A DNA stretch of 64,000 nucleotides, taken from the NCBI RefSeq assembly GCF_003290445.1, contig NZ_CP021781.1, forward strand, positions 1-64,000. The letters are read 5' to 3'. Of the stretch, positions 9,512 to 18,358 are shown in pieces. Numbering within the stretch: position 1 is the first letter of the stretch; every line of letters begins with the position of its first letter. Position numbers and translations under genes: made by a program. The notes below the pieces were generated by a model, which had not been told where the DNA came from, made no database searches, and worked only from the letters and a program-made list of their open reading frames with translations. The DNA comes from Francisella adeliensis. GTDB lineage: Bacteria; Pseudomonadota; Gammaproteobacteria; Francisellales; Francisellaceae.

Positions 9512-10836
9512 TCACAAAAGGTGTCAGCTAAGCTAAATACCTTATCAAGAGCAATTACTGCAATATCTAACTCTTCTTTGTTAATAGTTAATGGTGGACC
9601 AACAAATACATGATTCCACCTAACAAATGAATGTAAACCTAGTTCTTTAAATTTACAAGTAATTTTAGTTGTTATACTTATATCTTTTGCATTATAAGCT
9701 ACCAGAGGTTCTTTTGTTTTTTTATTTTTAACTAATTCAAAACAACCTAAAAGACCTTTTGCTCTATAGTCACCAATACATTTATGTTTTATTTTTAGTT
9801 CAGCTACTTTTGTAGCAAAATAGGCTGACATAGTGTTCACGTTATCTAGGATATTCTGTCTTTCATATTCGTTAATAGTAGCTAAGCCTGCTGCACAAGA
9901 TACTGGGTGTCCACTATATGTAGCTCCAAGCACGAATGCTGTATCTTGGAATTTAGCCATGATTTTATCAGATAACATACAGCAACCTAGAGGTAAATAT
10001 GATGATGTAATACCTTTTGCCATTGTTACGATATCAGGCACGATATCATAATTCATAAAACCAAACCATTTGCCAGTACGACAGAAACCACTCATAACCT
10101 CATCTATGATTAATAAAATATCATATTTATCACATAAGGCTTTTACGCCATCCATATATCCTTCTGGGTATAAATAACAACCAGATGTACCACTCACACC
10201 TTCAAGCATAATTGCCGCAATGTTTTCTGATGCTTCATAGTTTATTATTCTTTCTAACTGTTTCAGAGCTTCTTTTGTTTGTTTTACTGGGTTTTCACTA
10301 TAAATACCGTCATAAGTTGAAGGTATTTCAAAATGTACAACACCGGGGATGCCATCAGTATCATGAGGTAATTTTCTGGGATCTCCGCCTAAAGTCATAG
10401 ATGCATAGCTGCCACCATGAAACGATCTATATCTTGTTAAGATTTTATGTTTATTAGTGTATGCTCTAGCGGCTTTTATTGCAGCTTCATTCGCACTAGC
10501 TCCACATAATGTAAAATATGCTTTATTCAAATCACCTGGTAAAAGACTAGCTAACTTCTTAGCTAACTCGCCTTTGACTTTAGTAGCATGAACTGGTGCA
10601 GGGAATGCTATTTGCTTCATTTGTTCTGTTACAGCATTTATAACGGCTTCATTTCCGTGTCCCAAATTTACGCTGATAAGACCTGCTGTGAAATCTAAGA
10701 TTTTTTTACCATCATAATCATAGATGAATGAGCCTTCACCTCTTTCTATACATGCAGGGTTCAGACCACCTTGCTTCACCCAAGTGAAAACATTATGGTC
10801 AATATTATTTTGTTTTATTTCTTCTCTAATTTGCAT
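9508..10836 (-). CDS. Class III PLP aminotransferase (omega-amino acid:pyruvate type)
   Basis: A 442-residue fold-type I PLP enzyme. It has the class III hallmarks: GASANEAAIKAAR near 112-124, DEVMSGF at 245-251, and the Schiff-base lysine in MAKGITSSYLPLG at Lys274. Such enzymes transfer the amino group of beta-alanine, GABA or related omega-amino acids to pyruvate or 2-oxoglutarate. The gene upstream in the same operon encodes a methylmalonate/malonate-semialdehyde dehydrogenase, which would consume the semialdehyde product of beta-alanine or 3-aminoisobutyrate. This makes a BauA-like role the best inference, with GABA transamination as the alternative. The spacing to mmsA is 58 bases. Confidence 0.85.
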   Translation of the reverse strand: MQIREEIKQNNIDHNVFTWVKQGGLNPACIERGEGSFIYDYDGKKILDFTAGLISVNLGHGNEAVINAVTEQMKQIAFPAPVHATKVKGELAKKLASLLPGDLNKAYFTLCGASANEAAIKAARAYTNKHKILTRYRSFHGGSYASMTLGGDPRKLPHDTDGIPGVVHFEIPSTYDGIYSENPVKQTKEALKQLERIINYEASENIAAIMLEGVSGTSGCYLYPEGYMDGVKALCDKYDILLIIDEVMSGFCRTGKWFGFMNYDIVPDIVTMAKGITSSYLPLGCCMLSDKIMAKFQDTAFVLGATYSGHPVSCAAGLATINEYERQNILDNVNTMSAYFATKVAELKIKHKCIGDYRAKGLLGCFELVKNKKTKEPLVAYNAKDISITTKITCKFKELGLHSFVRWNHVFVGPPLTINKEELDIAVIALDKVFSLADTFCD

Positions 10837-10894
10837 GGTTACTCCAAAATATTAAAAAACTAAATTGTGAATTTAAGCTTACTGAATGAAATTA

Positions 10895-12349
10895 TTAGCT
10901 CATCCAATCTTTTTTATGCTTAGCATTCCATTTTGTTGTAATCTTCTTCGTTTGGGTCCAGAAGTCTATCGGTTGAGAGCCTGTAATGTCAGATACACCA
11001 AATCTAGAGTCTTTCCATCCACCAAAACCAAATGGTTCTCTAGGAACTGGCACACCAATATTAATACCACACATACCAGCTGTAAGTCTATCTGCAACAT
11101 AAGTAGCTGCCTCGCCATCTTGAGTATAAACAGAAGCACCATTACCGTAGTTAGAGCTATTTTGGATTTTTATAGCTTCTTCTACTGTTTTTACTCTAAT
11201 GATTGTAACTACAGGGCCAAATATCTCATCACAAGACCATGGCTGTCCAAACTCAGCACCATCAATAATAGTTGGGTTTACATAGTAACCTTTCTCACCA
11301 CCTTTGACTACAGCATTTCTACCGTCAAGCAAAATTTTACAACCAGCATCTTCAGCTTTAGTTATATAGCTTTCAATTCTATCTTTTGACTCTTTTGTAA
11401 TAATAGCACCCAAGTTTTGACCTGCTGTTATTTTTTTAGACTCTTCAACAACTTTATCTATAATACCTTGTGTATCACCCACTGCTATAAGTAGAGATGC
11501 TGCCATACATCTTTGACCTGCACACCCTGTAAATGAAGCAACAATATCAGCAGCAGCCATTTCTATATCAGCATCCGGTAATAGCAATAAGTTGTTTTTT
11601 GCTCCGCCAAGAGCTATACATCTTTTACCAGATTTAGCAGTTCTTTCATACACAACTTTTGCTATAGGAGTAGATCCTACAAAAGATACGGCTTTAATAT
11701 CTTCGTGATCACAAATAGCTTCTACCACATCACTATCACCCTGAACGACATTAAACACACCGTCAGGTAAACCTGCTTTTTTTAAAAGCTCAGCAACTCT
11801 TATACAAGATAAAGGAACTCTTTCAGATGGCTTAACAATCATGGAATTACCAAGAACTAATGCCATAGGTATACTCCAATGAGGAACCATTATAGGGAAG
11901 TTTAAAGGTACAATACTTGCCACTACACCAAGAGGTGTTTTTTGCTCTTTACATTCAATACCGTTACTAATAACTTGCCTTCTATCATTTAATGTTTGAG
12001 GAATAGAAACCGCTAGCTCACATAGTTCTATTGCTTTTGCAATTTCAGCTGCCCCTTCGGCTAAAAGCTTACCATTCTCTTCAGAACAAAGTGCTGCTAG
12101 CTCATCAAAATTCTCTTGAAGTAACTGTCTATATTTAAAGAAAACTTGAGCTCGAGCTTTATATGTATTTGAACCCCAATTTTTTTGAGCTTCTTTAGCT
12201 ATTTCTACAGCATGATTTACATCAGTTTTAGTAGAGCATGTCATTTTAGCTATAATCTCACCAGTTTGAGGATTATCTATATCTAGTCTCCTAGTCCCAG
12301 TAGGTTTGATTTGCTGACCGCTCATAAAATTATTAGCTTGATATTTCAT
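10895..12349 (-). CDS. mmsA: Methylmalonate-semialdehyde dehydrogenase (CoA-acylating)
   Basis: A 484-residue aldehyde dehydrogenase that oxidises malonate or methylmalonate semialdehyde to acetyl- or propionyl-CoA with NAD and CoA. The catalytic cysteine is Cys281 in CAGQRCMA, the form typical of MMSDH. The region that carries the general-base glutamate in hydrolytic ALDHs reads LGGAKNNLLLLPDA (247-260), again the MMSDH form. Further family motifs are SIVPLNFPIMVPHWSIPMAL and PREPFGFGGWKDSRFG. A GAGGAAAG ribosome site precedes the ATG. It is the first gene of an operon with the downstream aminotransferase, a pair suited to beta-alanine or pyrimidine/valine catabolism. Confidence 0.93.
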   Translation of the reverse strand: MKYQANNFMSGQQIKPTGTRRLDIDNPQTGEIIAKMTCSTKTDVNHAVEIAKEAQKNWGSNTYKARAQVFFKYRQLLQENFDELAALCSEENGKLLAEGAAEIAKAIELCELAVSIPQTLNDRRQVISNGIECKEQKTPLGVVASIVPLNFPIMVPHWSIPMALVLGNSMIVKPSERVPLSCIRVAELLKKAGLPDGVFNVVQGDSDVVEAICDHEDIKAVSFVGSTPIAKVVYERTAKSGKRCIALGGAKNNLLLLPDADIEMAAADIVASFTGCAGQRCMAASLLIAVGDTQGIIDKVVEESKKITAGQNLGAIITKESKDRIESYITKAEDAGCKILLDGRNAVVKGGEKGYYVNPTIIDGAEFGQPWSCDEIFGPVVTIIRVKTVEEAIKIQNSSNYGNGASVYTQDGEAATYVADRLTAGMCGINIGVPVPREPFGFGGWKDSRFGVSDITGSQPIDFWTQTKKITTKWNAKHKKDWMS

Positions 12350-12561
12350 TACACTTTCCTCTCTAATCTTAATTTTTACTCTTCAGCAAACAATATGTTT
12401 TTTTCCACTTTTAATTCATTAGTCTTATTTTCAACAAGACGAGTTAATCAAATTTATAACCACATATTCACTTATCGATTGGAGTAAAGCAAATTGATTT
12501 TTCTAATAGCTCATATTCAAAAAATTAATTATGTTTTGCACTATAAAATAAACCATAATGC

Positions 12562-12606
12562 AAAGAACCACAATTTTCACTTTGTAAAAAGTTTATGGTT
12601 CTTTTT
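12562..12606 (+). terminator. Possible terminator/attenuator hairpin with competing arm
   Basis: AAAGAACCA (12562-12570) pairs with TGGTTCTTT (12596-12604), followed by further T residues, as in a terminator with a long loop. A second upstream segment, AACCATAA at 12551-12558, can instead pair with TTATGGTT at 12593-12600, so the same 3' arm has two alternative partners. It terminates no evident upstream plus-strand gene, so its role is open. Confidence 0.35.
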
Positions 12607-12629
12607 ATCTTTAAACGGTATAACTTTTA

Positions 12630-12785
12630 TTGCCCTTTTTTAATAAACTATATCCAGAAAACTTTGGTCTTATAAGTATACTAACCAGCTTGGTGGTACT
12701 TTCATTAATTACATATATTTATGCAAAAAAATCAAACCTTTGCTTCGAAGTAATTAAAGGCAACTACTATTCTCTAAAAAAATGA
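12630..12785 (+). pseudogene. Possible membrane-protein remnant
   Basis: An open frame of 51 codons, from a TTG at 12630 to TGA at 12783-12785, with one strongly hydrophobic stretch (GLISILTSLVVLSLITYIYAK) flanked by KLYPENF and a basic C-terminus. It reads like the last helix and tail of a permease but has no ATG and no ribosome site. I read it as a decayed gene end or a chance frame; no source family is identified. Confidence 0.2.
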
Positions 12786-12856
12786 TTTGCTAGATTAACT
12801 TAGTAGTCTTTATAATCTTAGTTACAACCTTTTAACAAAAAGAGTAAACCTAAAAA

Positions 12857-13636
12857 ATGAAAGATATTTATCATGTAATTGGTTATCCTGTAAAGCATAG
12901 CCTTTCGCCTAAAATCCAGATGCAACTAGCTAAAGAACATAATCAAAAAATGTTATTTACAGCAGTAGAAATCAGACCAGAAGATTTAGAGAACAAAATA
13001 GCAGAATTCAAAGCTGACCCACAAATTAAAGGTTTAAGTGTAACAGTACCACATAAAGAAAGAGTGTTTGAGTTAGCTGATAGTGCTGATGATATAGCTC
13101 AAGATGTAAAAGCAGCTAGTAATGTTATCTTCACAGAAGATAGACAAATGAAAGCACTTAACTATGATGGTTTAGGTATTGTTAATGATATAAAAAATAA
13201 CCATAAAAAAGCATTTTTAAATAAAAAAGTGCTCATAGTAGGTGCAGGTGGAGCCGCAAAAGCTGTAGTTGCTGCAATTATTAAAGAAAATCCAAGTTTA
13301 TTAAGTATAGCAAATAGAACTAAAGCAAAAGCTGATGCTATTAAAAAATTATTTCAAAGTAAATATGATATTACGATAGAGGATTATGAAAACATTAAAG
13401 GTTGTTACGACATAGTTATAAACTCAACGTCATCGAGTATATCTAACAAGATGTTGCCATTATCAACGAATAATTTTACTTCTCAAGCTTTTGGTTATGA
13501 TCTTATGTATGCACAAGATGGTACAGTATTCACTAACTGGTGTGGTCAAAACAATATAACGTCATCTGATGGAAAAGGAATGTTAGAAGAGTTAAGTAAG
13601 GCTGTTTTCAAGTGCTGGAGAAATATAGCTTATTAA
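12857..13636 (+). CDS. aroE: Shikimate 5-dehydrogenase
   Basis: NADP-dependent enzyme of the shikimate pathway that reduces 3-dehydroshikimate to shikimate in the cytoplasm. The 259-residue sequence has the substrate motif SLSP at 15-18, catalytic Lys67 in TVPHK, Asn89, and Asp104, matching E. coli Lys65, Asn86 and Asp102. The nucleotide loop is GAGGAA at 129-134. One small oddity is NYDG (102-105) where most AroE proteins have NTDG. The gene is apparently monocistronic, with more than 270 bases to the next gene on either side. Confidence 0.92.
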   Translation: MKDIYHVIGYPVKHSLSPKIQMQLAKEHNQKMLFTAVEIRPEDLENKIAEFKADPQIKGLSVTVPHKERVFELADSADDIAQDVKAASNVIFTEDRQMKALNYDGLGIVNDIKNNHKKAFLNKKVLIVGAGGAAKAVVAAIIKENPSLLSIANRTKAKADAIKKLFQSKYDITIEDYENIKGCYDIVINSTSSSISNKMLPLSTNNFTSQAFGYDLMYAQDGTVFTNWCGQNNITSSDGKGMLEELSKAVFKCWRNIAY

Positions 13637-13820
13637 TTTATTCTAGTTTTATTTAAAGTCTATTTCTTATAAGAATACTCTACACATACTTCCCTTAATT
13701 TTTAGACCTATATCTCAAGGTCATTACGATGCATCTTATCGTCAAAACATTTAAATAGAGATTATTTTGTCGAATTGTTTGAATTTATTACTAATGAATA
13801 TTAATGATAGGAATAATTTG

Positions 13821-13848
13821 TTGACTTATTTTTAATTAACAATATACT
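13821..13848 (+). promoter_or_regulatory. Near-consensus sigma-70 promoter of the exported orphan gene
   Basis: TTGACT (13821-13826) and TATACT (13843-13848) are 16 bases apart and lie about 70 bases before the ATG at 13917. The match is much better than for most genes in this window, which suggests strong constitutive expression. Confidence 0.65.
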
Positions 13849-13916
13849 TAAATGTAAATATTTGTGGAAAATGTTTAAGATAAAAAAACTTAAATTTATT
13901 AAAAAGGAAATATAAA

Positions 13917-15344
13917 ATGAAAAAAACTCAACTTACAATAGCTTTATTAGGTTCATTAGTTGCAACAGCTTCTTTTGCTGGTACGACTGGTGCAGAAGTA
14001 AATACTGCGATTACTAATTACTCAAAAACTAGTATTGAGAATGCTAAAACTAGTGATGATTCAATTGTTTATAGAAGTTCTACTTTAGTAGATAACATTA
14101 TGAATGACAAAAATGTTCAAGGACATTTAGTAAATAGCTTTATTGCAGATAAAACAGCTGGCTTAAAAACAAAAGCAGAAAAGTACAAAGAGTTTGCTAT
14201 TGAAAAGAAAGAGCGTAAAAAAGACAAATATGCTGAGAAAAAGCAAGCAGCAAGAGATGCTAAAGGTTGGTCTAAAGTAAAAGCATTTAAAGAGGAAATA
14301 AGTGCTAAGGTTGAGCTTGAAAAGCAAAGAGGTAGAGTGAAAGCTGCTGAAAAATCTCTTAATGAATTAGATAAATATGATAATGATGGTTTTTATAAAA
14401 CTCAATTAGAATTAGCTAATGGAATCAAAAATGATACAGTAAAAGGATCTAAAGAATATAATGAAACTTTGCTTAAACCATCTATTGCTGTATTAGGGGA
14501 TGCTTGGAGCGCTGCTAAATCATTTAACTATGTAGGCTATACGACTAACATACATAAATTCTGGGATTCTAGAATTGCTGTATGGAATGGTACTGCAGAT
14601 ATATCTAAAGAAACAGGTGCATTTAATGAATTAACTAATTATGCAACTATTGAAGCTGTAGCTAAAGTTAATAATACAGATGTAACACAGGCTATTAAAG
14701 AATACTCAAATGCAAATGAATTAGCGTATACAGTAACCACTTTAGGTAATAGTGAAAATCAAATATTTAATCTAGTAAATGGAAGTACTAATCTTAATAC
14801 TTACTGTGCTATAAACGCTACTAAGATAGCTAGCAATGAAGCTGTTCAAAAAGCTGTTGAAACTATAGCTAAGCTACAGGATAAAGAAGAAATAGCAGAT
14901 GTGTTTGAAGATGTTTTCAATGTTATAGGCATAGATAATGAATATGTAATTGCAAACCTAAAAGATAGCATAGGTCAGATGGGAGCTACAGTTATAGCTA
15001 CAATTGTTGGTGATACGGGTTCTTTCCGAGTAGATGATAAATTCAATTTTATAGTTGATATTACTGATGTTATAGCTGAACCAGTTGCTGATGCAATTGC
15101 TAATAATAGTATCTACAAAGAAGTGAATGAATCTAAAGACTTAATTGTTGGTAACCAAGTGTGTGATTATAATGCTGTAAGTACTAGTAAAACTAAGGTA
15201 GCACAAGCTATGATGACTGCGGTAAATTATTACTCTAATACAATTGCTAAAGAAAGTGGTAATCCTGTAGATGAAGCAACTAAGCAAAAAGTATTACTTG
15301 CTTTAGAAGGTACAATTTACCAAAATATTAATAATATTAAGTAA
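13917..15344 (+). CDS. Exported helical protein of unknown function
   Basis: I do not recognise this 475-residue protein. It begins with a clear Sec signal peptide (MKKTQLTIALLGSLVATASFA, cleavage before Gly22), so it is periplasmic or secreted. Residues 85-150 are highly charged and probably form a long helix or coiled coil (KEFAIEKKERKKDKYAEKKQ). The rest is mostly helical, alanine- and asparagine-rich, with no membrane segments. There are only two cysteines, Cys297 and Cys416, which could form a disulfide. A good ribosome site (AAGGAAA), a strong promoter and a double hairpin after the stop indicate a stand-alone, well expressed gene. A structural or envelope role is possible but unproven. 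Confidence 0.8.
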   Translation: MKKTQLTIALLGSLVATASFAGTTGAEVNTAITNYSKTSIENAKTSDDSIVYRSSTLVDNIMNDKNVQGHLVNSFIADKTAGLKTKAEKYKEFAIEKKERKKDKYAEKKQAARDAKGWSKVKAFKEEISAKVELEKQRGRVKAAEKSLNELDKYDNDGFYKTQLELANGIKNDTVKGSKEYNETLLKPSIAVLGDAWSAAKSFNYVGYTTNIHKFWDSRIAVWNGTADISKETGAFNELTNYATIEAVAKVNNTDVTQAIKEYSNANELAYTVTTLGNSENQIFNLVNGSTNLNTYCAINATKIASNEAVQKAVETIAKLQDKEEIADVFEDVFNVIGIDNEYVIANLKDSIGQMGATVIATIVGDTGSFRVDDKFNFIVDITDVIAEPVADAIANNSIYKEVNESKDLIVGNQVCDYNAVSTSKTKVAQAMMTAVNYYSNTIAKESGNPVDEATKQKVLLALEGTIYQNINNIK

Positions 15345-15365
15345 TTAACTTCTAAATTTAAAATA

Positions 15366-15428
15366 CTGCTTATTATTATAAGCAGGTTCTAAAACCTTTA
15401 AAAGCCTATTATTTCATAGGCTTTTTTT
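15366..15428 (+). terminator. Double hairpin with T-run
   Basis: Two hairpins follow the exported orphan gene. CTGCTTAT-TATT-ATAAGCAG (15366-15385) is a perfect 8-bp stem. AAAGCCTA (15401-15408) pairs with TAGGCTTT (15417-15424) and runs into a T-tract, a typical intrinsic terminator. Confidence 0.85.
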
Positions 15429-15526
15429 ATATCTGTAGATAAATTACAAATTTTCACTACCTCAAACGAATATGGTAAAATATAAGTATTCTTAACCACT
15501 ATGCTTAATTAGCTTTTAGGATTATA

Positions 15527-16882
15527 TTGAACAAGCGGATATTATTTTTAGGTGTAGGAGGTATTGGAGTGTCTGCACTTGCAATAGCTGCTAAAAAGCT
15601 AGGAGCTATAGTTGCAGGATATGATAGTAAGCCAAATAAACTTACTGCTAGGCTTGAATCTTTAAATATAGATATTTTCTCTAGTCCTAGTGAAGTTGAT
15701 GTAGCTAATTATAGTATGATAGTTTATTCAAGTGCGATACCTGATAGTCATCCACTCTTATCAACCGGGCGCCAGTTGCAAGTTCAATGTTTACAAAGAG
15801 CATCTTTTTTAGCTATTTTGATGCGAGATTTTAGTCAAAGTATTGCTGTTACAGGTACTCACGGTAAGACTACTACTTCAAGTGTATTAGCAACTTTACT
15901 TTCAAAGCTTGATCCATTAAGCAGCTTTGTTGTTGGGGGCTTAGTTAAGCATACTAATTCAAACATCGAGGTAAATGGTACAGGCAGATTAGTTATAGAA
16001 GCCGATGAAAGTGATGCGTCATTTTTACAATTAAATCCTTGTACTGCGATAGTTACAAATATAGACCTTGACCACATGGGTACATATAAAGATTGTTATG
16101 ATAATCTTATTGAGAATTTTTATACTTTTCTAAGTAAGCCAAGTGTGAAAAAAGCTTATATTTGTCTTGATGACGAGGGTTGCCAAGATTTGCTAGCAAG
16201 AAATGATTTAAGTAACAAAATAGTGGTTACTTATGGCTTTGATATAGATGCAGATGTAAGGATTACTGATTATAACACAAATGAAAAGCAAACTGAATTT
16301 ACGATAGTTTATAATGCTGAAGAACTTGCATTTACAACAAAACTACCTGGTAAATACAATGTGTTAAATATAACAGCATGTATAGTAAACTGCCTTGATT
16401 TAGGGTTTAACTATCAACCTATAAAGGGTGTGCTTCGTGATGTGGAAGGTGTAGCTAGAAGATTTGATATTTATACAAAAATGCTGCTAAACCATAGGGT
16501 GCAAGTGGTTGATGACTATGGACATCATCCTGTAGAGGTTGTTAACTGCCTAAGTGCTGTGAAGGATAAATACCCTAATAAGAAGATAATACATATATTT
16601 CAACCACATCGTTATAGTCGTAATAGGGACTTATTCCCTGATTGGGTGCAAGCTTTAGCTATAGCAGATAAACTTATTTTATTGCCGACATATTCAGCAG
16701 GAGAAGAGATTATCGAAGGTGCAACAAGTCAAGCCATAGCAAGAAATCTTACCAACTGTAATTTAGTAGAGAGTTTTGATGAGGCTATATATCAGCTAGA
16801 GCAAAATATAGATGAAGAGACTGTAGTGCTAATCCAAGGTGCTGGAGATGTAACAAATATAGTAGAGATGCTTAATGACTAA
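15527..16882 (+). CDS. murC: UDP-N-acetylmuramate--L-alanine ligase
   Basis: Cytoplasmic Mur ligase that joins L-alanine to UDP-MurNAc with ATP, the first step of the peptidoglycan stem peptide. The 451-residue sequence has the nucleotide-binding N-terminus (LFLGVGGIGVSALA), the ATP loop GTHGKTTTS at 110-118, and the C-terminal motifs DDYGHHPVEV and FQPHRYSR. Sequence resembles Francisella MurC as I recall it; Mpl is the alternative but has a different N-terminus. The start is a TTG at 15527 preceded by TTTTAGG, since no ATG fits. Its last 8 bases overlap rsmI, so the two are translationally coupled. It lies outside any mra/dcw cell-wall cluster. Confidence 0.92.
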   Translation: MNKRILFLGVGGIGVSALAIAAKKLGAIVAGYDSKPNKLTARLESLNIDIFSSPSEVDVANYSMIVYSSAIPDSHPLLSTGRQLQVQCLQRASFLAILMRDFSQSIAVTGTHGKTTTSSVLATLLSKLDPLSSFVVGGLVKHTNSNIEVNGTGRLVIEADESDASFLQLNPCTAIVTNIDLDHMGTYKDCYDNLIENFYTFLSKPSVKKAYICLDDEGCQDLLARNDLSNKIVVTYGFDIDADVRITDYNTNEKQTEFTIVYNAEELAFTTKLPGKYNVLNITACIVNCLDLGFNYQPIKGVLRDVEGVARRFDIYTKMLLNHRVQVVDDYGHHPVEVVNCLSAVKDKYPNKKIIHIFQPHRYSRNRDLFPDWVQALAIADKLILLPTYSAGEEIIEGATSQAIARNLTNCNLVESFDEAIYQLEQNIDEETVVLIQGAGDVTNIVEMLND

Positions 16883-17735
16883 AATAGAAAAGTCTACATT
16901 ATATGTAGTAGCTACACCAATTGGAAATCTAGAAGATATAACACTTAGAGCTTTAGAGATTCTCAAAGGTGTAGATGTAATATTAGCCGAAGATACTCGA
17001 GAAACAGGTAAGCTTTTAGCAAACCTAAATATTCGTACAACACAAAAACTTATATCGTGCCATGATTTTAATGAAAGTGAACGCATAGAGCAGGTTAAAG
17101 AGCTTTTGGATAGTGCTCAAAGTGTTGCACTTGTTAGTGATGCAGGTACTCCACTTATCTCAGATCCAGGTTACAAGATTGTAAATGCTTTGCGAAAAGA
17201 AGACTTTAATATAGTGCCAATACCTGGGGTAAGTGCAGTTATTACAGCTTTATCAGTAGCGGGACTTCCTTCTGATAATTTTACTTTTAGAGGTTTTTTG
17301 GCAGCTAAGAAGACCAAAAGACAAGAGCAAATTTTAGCTTTTAGTAAGCTAAATTCGACTGTGGTTGTGTATGAATCTGTGCATAGAGTTAGTTATTTGT
17401 TAGCAGATTTAGTTGAGCTTTTACCTGTGAATAACATAGTGGTAGCAAAAGAAATCACGAAGCAGTTTGAAAAGTTTGTAAGTGGTAAACCAAATGAGGT
17501 CTCACAGTTTTTTATAGATAATCCAGATACTGTGCGTGGTGAATTTGTAGTACTTATAGATTGTAATGGTAATAATGATGACAAAACATCAGTGGCTATT
17601 GATTTAAAAGATTTGCTAAAAGATTTGCTCGAAGACCTACCACTTAAGAAAGCAGTAAAGCTTGCTACAAAGCTTACTAAAGGCAAAAAGAACGAGATTT
17701 ATAACTTAGCGTTAGAGATAAGGGATAATAAGTAA
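16875..17735 (+). CDS. rsmI: 16S rRNA 2'-O-methyltransferase RsmI
   Basis: A 286-residue SAM-dependent enzyme of the tetrapyrrole-methylase fold that 2'-O-methylates C1402 of 16S rRNA. Diagnostic stretches are YVVATPIGNLEDITLRA near the N-terminus, ILAEDTRETGKLL, LVSDAGTPLISDPGY, PIPGVSAVITALSVAGLPSD, and FRGFLAAKK. The full length agrees with E. coli RsmI (286). The start codon lies inside the end of murC (8-base overlap). The C-terminal part is lysine-rich and includes a leucine/aspartate-rich helix at about 240-260. Confidence 0.95.
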   Translation: MTKIEKSTLYVVATPIGNLEDITLRALEILKGVDVILAEDTRETGKLLANLNIRTTQKLISCHDFNESERIEQVKELLDSAQSVALVSDAGTPLISDPGYKIVNALRKEDFNIVPIPGVSAVITALSVAGLPSDNFTFRGFLAAKKTKRQEQILAFSKLNSTVVVYESVHRVSYLLADLVELLPVNNIVVAKEITKQFEKFVSGKPNEVSQFFIDNPDTVRGEFVVLIDCNGNNDDKTSVAIDLKDLLKDLLEDLPLKKAVKLATKLTKGKKNEIYNLALEIRDNK

Positions 17736-17794
17736 AATAATAAAATGGCTGAGCGGAGTCTCTGTTTTCTTAATATTTACGGAGAAATATAAAA

Positions 17795-18358
17795 ATGTTC
17801 CAAAGAATTATATACACAACCAAACAAATGCTTAAACACAAAAAGCAAATATCAGCTATTGCAGGTGATCATTGCATGCAAAGTGTTACAGAGCTAAATG
17901 TAGAGTTTTTACAAAAAAATAATATCAAGATTGTAGCCTTAGACTTTGATGGTGTGCTAGCCGCTCATGGTAAGCCAGAGCTAGATGCAGGTGTAAAAAT
18001 ATGGTTAGATAATTTTGCAAAAGAGTTTGGTCAAGAGAATGTCTTTATACTTTCAAATAATCCTACACAAATAAGGTTAGAGTATTTCCAAAAGTATTAT
18101 CCTCAGATTAAATTTATATCAGGAGTAGCTAAAAAGCCGTATCCAGATGGTTTACAAGCTGTTATTGCTGCTGTAGGTTGTAAACCTCAAGATGTTGTAC
18201 TCGTTGATGATAGGCTACTTACAGGATGTTTAGCCTGCATCATAGCAGGGTGCTACCCTATACTAATTACAAAGCCATTTGTTGATTATGATAATTATAC
18301 TACTAGTGAAAAGTTCTTTAGCTTTTTGCGTAAATGGGAGCAGAAGTTCTTTCTTTAA
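17795..18358 (+). CDS. HAD-superfamily phosphatase, YqeG-like
   Basis: A 187-residue soluble HAD hydrolase. Motif I is VALDFDGVLAAHGK with Asp50 and Asp52, motif II is the serine in FILSNNP, the lysine lies in KKPYPDG, and motif III is VVLVDDRLLTG. This pattern and size fit the YqeG/HAD-IIIA group of small phosphatases; the substrate is not known. GGAG lies 12 bases before the ATG. It follows rsmI by 59 bases and is convergent, with 4 bases of overlap, with the decayed methyltransferase gene. Confidence 0.8.
   Translation: MFQRIIYTTKQMLKHKKQISAIAGDHCMQSVTELNVEFLQKNNIKIVALDFDGVLAAHGKPELDAGVKIWLDNFAKEFGQENVFILSNNPTQIRLEYFQKYYPQIKFISGVAKKPYPDGLQAVIAAVGCKPQDVVLVDDRLLTGCLACIIAGCYPILITKPFVDYDNYTTSEKFFSFLRKWEQKFFL

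Larger units (their letters stand above)
12350..12856. other. 507-base intergenic region between mmsA and aroE
   Basis: AT-rich region between divergent genes. It holds the promoter regions of mmsA and aroE, a hairpin at 12562-12604 with a competing upstream arm, and a 51-codon frame (12630-12785) that encodes one probable membrane helix and may be a transporter remnant. No RNA gene or known riboswitch is recognised. Confidence 0.6.

Noticed and set aside
10886-11389. 167-codon plus-strand frame opposite mmsA
   Set aside because: It is antisense to a clear aldehyde dehydrogenase gene and its translation has no protein-like features.
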